A stretch of DNA of 64,000 bases from Petrosia ficiformis (taxonomy: Eukaryota; Porifera; Demospongiae; Haplosclerida; Petrosiidae). Location: positions 355,001 to 419,000 of the forward strand of contig OX345642.1 of the NCBI GenBank assembly GCA_947044365.1, written 5' to 3'. This document shows positions 57,716 through 64,000 of this stretch, one piece after another. Each line of letters begins with the position of its first letter. The stretch's first letter is position 1. The position numbers and the translations under genes are program-made. The notes under the pieces were generated by a model. That model did not search any database. It saw only the letters and a list, made by a program, of their open reading frames with translations, and was not told where the DNA came from.

Positions 57716-60237
57716 CTAATAATTTTGTTGATTGTGGAACTGTTTCTTGTTTGCTTCATCTAATATTTCCATCTGAGTTCTATATTCCTCTACACTCAGA
57801 CCCCACTTCTTAGCTTCCTGAACTTCAAATGTGTTGTCTTCTAGTTTCTGTTTAATATATTCATCAGTATGGAGTACTAACTGTTCAGGAAGATACAATC
57901 TACTATGATTAGGAGTTACTGGGAACAATTGTTGACCATGACTACCAGTTAAGTTGTAATTGAGATCTGGAAACTCTTTATCAACATCAATCTTCCTGTC
58001 CTAATGAGAATACACTTATATTAATATATATTTATTATATTATATATCAACTCACTGTTTCAATACCCACAACAGATATAACAATCCTTCCGGTTTCCTT
58101 TGATGTCTTCACAGGCCCCACCCATCTGACAGTACCACTAATAGGCTTATCTTTCACTGTCTGTACTACAACACGATCAATAGGAGAAAACTGAGAGTCA
58201 ACATGAGAGGTAGAATCAGGTTGTAACATTGGTGGTCCATTGATAATTGCCTTGGCTTTTTCTAAGATTCCTTTCCCTTCCTTTTTCATGGTTGTACTCT
58301 CTTTAGATGACTTGTCATTAGTTGATCTTTCTTCTCTTCACTCTTACTCATAATATGAGTGTTGTGTGCTGGAGGATCTTCCTTTGTTAACTCAGATTGA
58401 TCTTTCTTCTCTTCACTCCTACTCATGATAATCTTATCCATTGACACATAAACACCATTCTTATCACCACACTGGAAATAAGGATATCCATCAGTTGTAC
58501 CTTTACCTCTGTGTTCTTTATCCTGTGATATATAAAAGAATTGAGTATAAATTATACGTCTAAATAGGGTTGAGTAATTATATAGGTGATTATTAGTGCT
58601 TTGTGTAATTATTGTATATAATAATGTATCATCAATGTGAGGTAATAGTTACTTCCAACAAAACATAAACTGAAATTAAACACTTCATTAGTATTGTTCT
58701 CCTCCTAGTTGTGTATATAAATATAAAATAGCAAAAACGTTTAGTTTGCAATACAATTAATAATTGGTCACATAATTGAGTACCCATAATTATACATACG
58801 TTATATTCAATACTAACCTAGTCAGATATATAGTACTGTTGGTAGGTTGACAGATACATCCTTACAATACATCTAGAGAAATGGTTGAATTCAACCATTT
58901 CCCCAGCTCAGTTTTCTAGTGCATAAAGCAAAGTCAGTTTATGATACAAACCTGTCATTAGTTTATGGGATACGAATTATAAATAATTAATGAGTTGTTT
59001 TTTTTAAAATTTTGTATTTTTGTCAAAACATTATCACTTGAAATTTTGAAAGTTGTATCATTTCCATATTTTTTTATTAAGAAAATATAGTAACAGCAAA
59101 GATGATAGCATAGTTTGCAGCAAAGATAAATCCGAAAATGTGGACTTTGATGAAATGGAAATGATAAATCAAAAACCTCCAAACCTGCATTACAACAAGT
59201 CATGATGCCTTGTGATTTCTCTTCTTAATACCAAAATGAAGGTCGTCTTGAAAAGATATTGGGCAATAGAATCTCCAAAATACCCCATAAAATGTCAATA
59301 CATCTGAATGTGGTCGCCATAACTGGGTTTGGCTGCTTCTCTTGAACGTTTTGCAAAAAAAAAAAAAAAACGTCACATGACAATCTACATGTAGCTATAG
59401 CTCTATATATATAAAAAATATTTACCTGGATATCACATCAAAATATGTATTGGATGTACTTATTTTTGATTTCTAACTATATAGCGCTAGCATCAGCCAT
59501 TGGTCATCTAATATTACTGTATGTTTAAATACATACTGTCAGATTTTGGTATCCCGTAATGTTAAAGAATCTGTCTAAGCAAAGGATGTATCTGTCAACC
59601 TACCAACAGGCTTTGGCCTATAGTTTTATACAGCCACTTTTAAATTAAGACTGGCCTGTCAATGGTGCACACACACACGTGACTTTTGCACAATTTCTCT
59701 GCGAAACATTTTCTCTATGCAGATAAATTTTTATAACTATACATTTGATCATGTGACAATAATACTAACCATGATTTCAATTCCAAATGTTACTCCACTA
59801 TGTCTTTGCATAGCACCATAATATCTGACCTTCCCTGGTATCATCAATGGCGTTCCATCTCTCTTTTCCAATTGAAAATATACCATGTCTTCATGTCTAA
59901 GATTCATTATCCAAGACAACTTGTCTAGTTTAAGATATTCCTGTGCTCGGACATTATCATCTTCAATACCTTCAAGATAGTCCAGTTCAGCTCCTTGTAA
60001 TGGACATATATTAGTACCACCATCATACATAGTGATATCTGGATCATTATACAAGGAGTAGTTATGAGCTGGTGTTCCATCTTCTCGTGGTATCTGTTCC
60101 TTTGGTGGAATCTCTATCAGTAGTTCTCCTTTAGAGATATAAACTTGCAATGGTTTGTCTCCCTCTGTATCTGGTTTTTGATCACCCAGTGTCCTACGTA
60201 ACAATAAGTAAACAGGAGGTACACTAGGCTCAGCCAT
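57716..60237 (-). pseudogene. CYLD-kinase fragment B1 (5' exons, frameshifted)
   Basis: Exon 1 (59770-60237, MAEPSVPPVYLLLRRTLGDQ) is intact and very like copy 3. Exon 2 (58056-58522) is 467 nt against 456 in paralogs. A local duplication of a GTGAAGAGAAGAAAGATCAA segment near 58330-58425 shifts the frame, so QLMTSHLKRVQP runs into a stop before the CAP-Gly half. Exon 3 (from 58000) ends at a stop at 57716 after EANKKQFHNQQNY, where homology to copy 3 is lost. Everything after the second CAP-Gly is missing. An alternative start at the ATG near 58289 could give only a short peptide. Confidence 0.8.
58523..59769 (-). other. B1 intron 1, duplicate of copy 3 intron 1
   Basis: It is colinear with 29340-30528, including the inverted-repeat element (ends near 58834 and 59609) and the GAAATGGTTGAATTCAACC palindrome near 58873. 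Small indels and substitutions separate the two. Confidence 0.75.
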
Positions 60238-60577
60238 ACTAAGTGATCTATTAATAATAAAGAATAATTAATGAGTCTTAGATCATAGAGAGGACTAACC
60301 TTAGGTAAAGTGGAGGAGTGTAACAGAGCTAATGAATATAATTAATGATTAACTAGTTGATTAAAAGGGGTCGGGAATCACTTGGGATTATCCAATATTT
60401 TATCAACATTTTATCAATATAAACTATAATTATTTAAAACACTATATAGTTAGTCGTATTATCAAAACCTCAAGAGGAATAACCTTAAAAAGACCGGTAG
60501 GGGTGATTTATGATATCCACTCAAAATATAAAATGAAAATTAAAACTTATCACACAAAAGCTTCTATGTTCATTCGT
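60238..60577. promoter_or_regulatory. Spacer between copy 5 stop and B1 start
   Basis: This 340-bp spacer is nearly identical to 30997-31349. It shows that copy 5 plus B1 and copy 4 plus copy 3 derive from one duplicated unit. Confidence 0.55.
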
Positions 60578-63500
60578 TCATTTAGTCAGTGATTTCATAC
60601 GTTCATCCAGTTGTTGTATCACAGTTCTAATAGTTGGTCTATTCTCTGCTTCTTCCTCTACACAGGTACGTATCAACTGTGCAATAAGAGGAGAACTAGT
60701 AGCCACATTCTGTAGCATTCCATGAAACTGATCCAAATCTGGAAATTGACATGTCATAATCTCACACAAGAGAACACCAAAACTAAAAACATCTATCTTT
60801 GTAGTCTGCTGTTTCTTCCTCACTTTGATGGCTACTGTGGCGGCAACACACTCTGGAGGACTGTAGACAGCAGCACCTGCGGCCTTAGTAGTAGCATTAC
60901 GAGCAATATTAGCAGAACCAAAATCAGAGAGCTTTGCTTTCCACCTGTCTGGACCCTTTGATTCCAAGAGAACATTGGCACTACTTACATCACGATGAAT
61001 AATAGGATCATCAAGACAATGTAAGTAATTGAGACCAGCTGCAACATCACGTAATATTGTCAGTTTCATCATCTCACTGGTCAACTGGTTTCTTTCATAC
61101 ACACTACGTAATGAGGCATCCATTATCTCTGTGATAATCAATGGATTACCAGAAGGATGATCGAGTACAGCTCCAATAAACAAGAGTAGATTAGGATGTC
61201 GTAATTTAGACATGGTGTTGATTTCACGATGCATTAAGGTAAGATTATCTTCACTTGTTATAACTTTATACAGCTGTTTCACAGCAACCCTCTGTTCTCT
61301 TAACAACCCGACCTGTATCACACCCCATCCTCCTCTTCCAAGCTCCTCTTGTGTTATCCTCACATCTTTATGACTCACTTTCCAGCTTTCTTGAAGTTTT
61401 CTTATCTGTTCTTCAAGACGAGTCTTCTCAATTTGATGGTCTCTGTCTTTTTGCCTTAGAGCAATCTGTAATTGCTGATAATTAGCTCGTACTGTATCGA
61501 GATCTTGTTGTAGTTTATGACACTCTTGCTGTAGTGTATGATGATCTTGGTGTAATTTCTGAGATTCCCGTTTCATTTTTTCATCATCCTGTAGGAGTTT
61601 CTGATGATCTGTCTTCAGTTTCTGGTACTCTTTACGACTGGTTTCCTGTAAATTCTTGTAAGCTTCATTCATTTCATCTTCTTTTCTCTTTGCTTTCTTG
61701 TTGGCTTCTCTCTGCTTCCTCTCTTGCCCTGTCTTTTCTGTTTGGAGGCATATGTTGTGTTCCTGTTGGTGACTCAATTCAGATTTGATTGTACTAAGTT
61801 CTGTTTCCTGTTCCTGATACGAGGATGTGAGTCTACCATGCACATGTGATAACTGCTTAAATCCTTCAGAGACCTGGTCAAAACGTGAGCTCAGAAATTC
61901 CTTATCTTCAACTAATTTCTGTATTTCTTCCTGCATGGTTGCAAATAGGTCCTCCAAACATTCTTTTCTCTGGACCCTGCCCGCCTTTTCCTTGTGTAAC
62001 AACTCCAGCTCATCCATGGTGAACTTCAGTGGAGTAGAAAGTGCTACTGCTGCTTGTTGTTGAGGTTGATGTATTGTGTGATTTTCAAGAGATGGAGGGA
62101 GAGATCCTGTTCCATACCTATCCATATCAGGATTAACATATACACACATGTATATATCTTGAGTGAATCTACGAACATATTCTGGTATATTTTTAGATGC
62201 AGCTTGTAGTAATTTCTGATGATTCTTCTCATCATATACCCAGTGTTGTAAATCTTTAGACACTTCTGTGACTTTAGGTATATTATACATGTCATCTGGA
62301 TATGATGGATAGATAGATAGATGGATAGATAATTGACAATATGTGAATTAATAAAATATCACTAGCAAGTATATGAATTTATATAAAAATAATTATACAC
62401 ATCATTATTCTTACAATAAAGTTTTCTTACATATTCTGTTAGCCATGCTGTCATGGAAGAGCCAGCGATTATTAGTAGTGCGTGTATAACACACATAATG
62501 ACTTGTCTCAATACAAATAACAGAGAGAAGCTGCATTTTTGAGAACTTGGAAGTATCTCCCATATTCTCAGCTGAGTAATGGAGAAAAGGTAAAAATTGT
62601 AAAACATTCTTTCTCAACTCACAAGGGTCCAGAAGAGGTTTAACATCCATTTCCAATGAGGGGATTATTCTGTTATACATTTTGAACTCCTTACCAAAAC
62701 GAGGCATTTGGAGAAGAAGTTTTGAGGGAACCTAAATGATAGATGAAGGAAATACAATAATAGATATTAGTTATAACAGGAGCCCATAATGATGTTGACC
62801 AGAAAGCATAAGAGTAGGAGCGGTAAACGACCATGCATTTAATTAAATTGGTCAAACTATCTGTCTGACCGTCTGTTACTATTTTTAGAACCCACGTGTA
62901 TATGGCTTCTTTTCTCTGTTATACAGGAAACTTAGTCAACGTAGCTGTCCATTTTCTAGAAGCCATATTTAACGAAGGCGTATACAGGTGGTTTCTAAAA
63001 ATAGTAACAGACTGTCAGACAGATAGTTTGACCAATTTAATTAAATGCGTGGTCGTTTACCGCTCCTACTCTTATGCTTTCTCATTGGGCTCCTGGTTAT
63101 AAATAGTGATGTAACACACAATCACTCACTCTAGTAAAAGAGATTTGTTGCTCACGAAACATTTTCAGGATGAGATTTTCAGTTGTGGGTATTGTGTTCT
63201 GTTGAGGATCAATTTCAAAAAACAGTTGAACAAAATATTCTTTCTCAACTCCAAATGGACGTCTGATAAATAAACAAATATTTAATATCAAAACTAATAA
63301 ATGAATAATCTCTCACTTTATACTAATGAATGGATCAACATGGAGGATCTCTTTAAACAACAGATTTAGAAACTCTTCTGGATCTATTCACATGATAATC
63401 ATATGATGATCACATGGAGATCACATGACTAACCTTTCTCGTCTTGGTTAGCTCCTTTCATTCTGCCAAGTTTTTCTAACTCATTACGTAACTCCATAAT

Positions 63501-63836
63501 GGATTCATGTCTTGCCAATCCATACCTGTTTTAAAACCAGACAAACCAGTTATACCAGTCAGTCAGGTATTATATAATACACTCACTTTCTTAATGGGTT
63601 TACAATACCCTTCCATAGTATATGTTTGATCCTCTGTCCTACCTCATGTTTTGGTTCTTCTAGTAACATCATATCAAATGAGTCACTTAGAGCAAAGAGT
63701 CCAAACACAGTAGCATCAAGATAACATGAGTTATGATGTCCTTGTATACCATGTTCATCACCAATATACTGGGAAAATAGTTCAGCACTTCCTGGTGTGT
63801 CGTCATCATCAAATAAGGGAACTTTGTGCTCCAATG
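60578..63836 (-). CDS. CYLD-kinase copy 5: USP + coiled coil + kinase, open to its stop (5' exons beyond window)
   Basis: Exons 63587-63836, 63434-63525, 63317-63383, 63130-63262, 62623-62731, 62431-62571 and 60578-62295 have the same lengths as in copy 3, apart from 210 nt more in the last. No stop or frameshift is seen. The USP domain has HHNSCYLDATVFGLFA, LLLQMPRFGKEFKMYN, CIETSHYVCYTR and WLFHDSMANR, so the catalytic Cys, His and Asp positions are kept. The coiled-coil linker (STPLKFTMDELELLHKEKAG onwards) leads to a kinase with GRGGWG, VAVKQL, HRDVSSANV, DFGSAN, SPPE and DVFSFG, complete to the LDERMKSLTK end. The CAP-Gly exons should lie to the right of the window. This is the best candidate for a working deubiquitinase-kinase. 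Confidence 0.85.
62772..63101. mobile_element. Fold-back MITE in copy 5 USP intron, absent from copy 4
   Basis: Arms of about 120 bp are inverted (AGGAGCCCATAATG … CATTGGGCTCCT; GCATAAGAGTAGGAGCGGTA and its complement). Copy 4 has the same intron without it (33604-33675), so the insertion is later than the duplication. Confidence 0.8.
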
Positions 63837-63888
<52 letters not shown>

Positions 63889-64000
63889 TATATATATATA
63901 ATTTTAAAGCACTTTCACGCCTAACATCAAAGGTACCGACTGTTCTATATTTTCCATATAGCACACTTTTTTGACCACATCCTGTTCTATATTTTCCGGA
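63837..64000. repeat. (TA)n microsatellite and intron sequence up to the window edge
   Basis: About 65 bp of TA repeat follows the acceptor of copy 5's first USP exon. The remaining 100 bp contain a direct repeat of TGTTCTATATTTTCC. The preceding CAP-Gly exon is not in the window. Confidence 0.8.

Overview
This window looks like AT-rich nuclear DNA of an early-branching animal, most likely a demosponge (inference). Genes have many short GT-AG introns, often 50-80 nt. They encode animal proteins: an FHOD-type formin, DPH2, the DHX16 N-terminus, CYLD, and an RNF213-like protein. The intergenic space holds microsatellites, inverted-repeat elements and a degraded non-LTR retrotransposon. There is no operon structure, and no prokaryotic gene or CRISPR array was found. 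All gene models were built by hand from splice signals, and phases were checked by exon lengths.

Layout: 0.9-3.5 kb, 5' exons of an FHOD-like formin (minus strand), head to head with a complete 12-exon DPH2 (plus, 3.76-9.64 kb) whose intron 10 carries a 1.5 kb minisatellite. From 9.95 to 64 kb lies a minus-strand array of CYLD-family genes, interrupted by other loci. Copy 1 (9.95-14.23 kb) and copy 2 (15.47-20.65 kb) have CYLD-type CAP-Gly regions joined to a coiled coil and a protein kinase but lack the deubiquitinase (USP) domain. Copy 3 (24.86-31.0 kb) has everything, CAP-Gly x3, USP, coiled coil and kinase, but a nonsense codon removes the kinase C-terminus. Copy 4 (31.35-36.8 kb) has USP plus kinase but has lost its 5' exons at a perfect palindrome. 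Fragments B2 (56.0-57.5 kb) and B1 (57.7-60.2 kb) are frameshifted 5' pieces. Copy 5 (60.58 kb to the window edge) is open from the USP domain to the kinase stop.

Between copies 4 and B2 sit an RNF213-like gene (38.3-51.5 kb, minus; frame open over 12 exons, then no 3' part) and the 5' half of DHX16 (51.8-54.4 kb, plus), which runs into a TACA satellite. Two DHX16 exon-1 relics lie directly upstream of CYLD-type first exons (14.4 and 57.6 kb), showing that the segments were shuffled. Mobile DNA includes an RLE-type retrotransposon (21.6-24.7 kb), several hAT-like elements with 8-bp target duplications, a TTAA-flanked piggyBac-like element, a TA-flanked element nested beside another MITE, a tRNA-like SINE and a RecQ-like relic.

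The main discovery candidate is the fusion of a CYLD deubiquitinase, through a glutamine-rich heptad coiled coil, to a TKL-like kinase in one polypeptide, amplified in tandem with domain loss. In vertebrates CYLD removes K63 and M1 ubiquitin chains that activate kinases of the RIPK/TAK1 pathways, so the fusion would place eraser and kinase in cis. That functional reading is inference.
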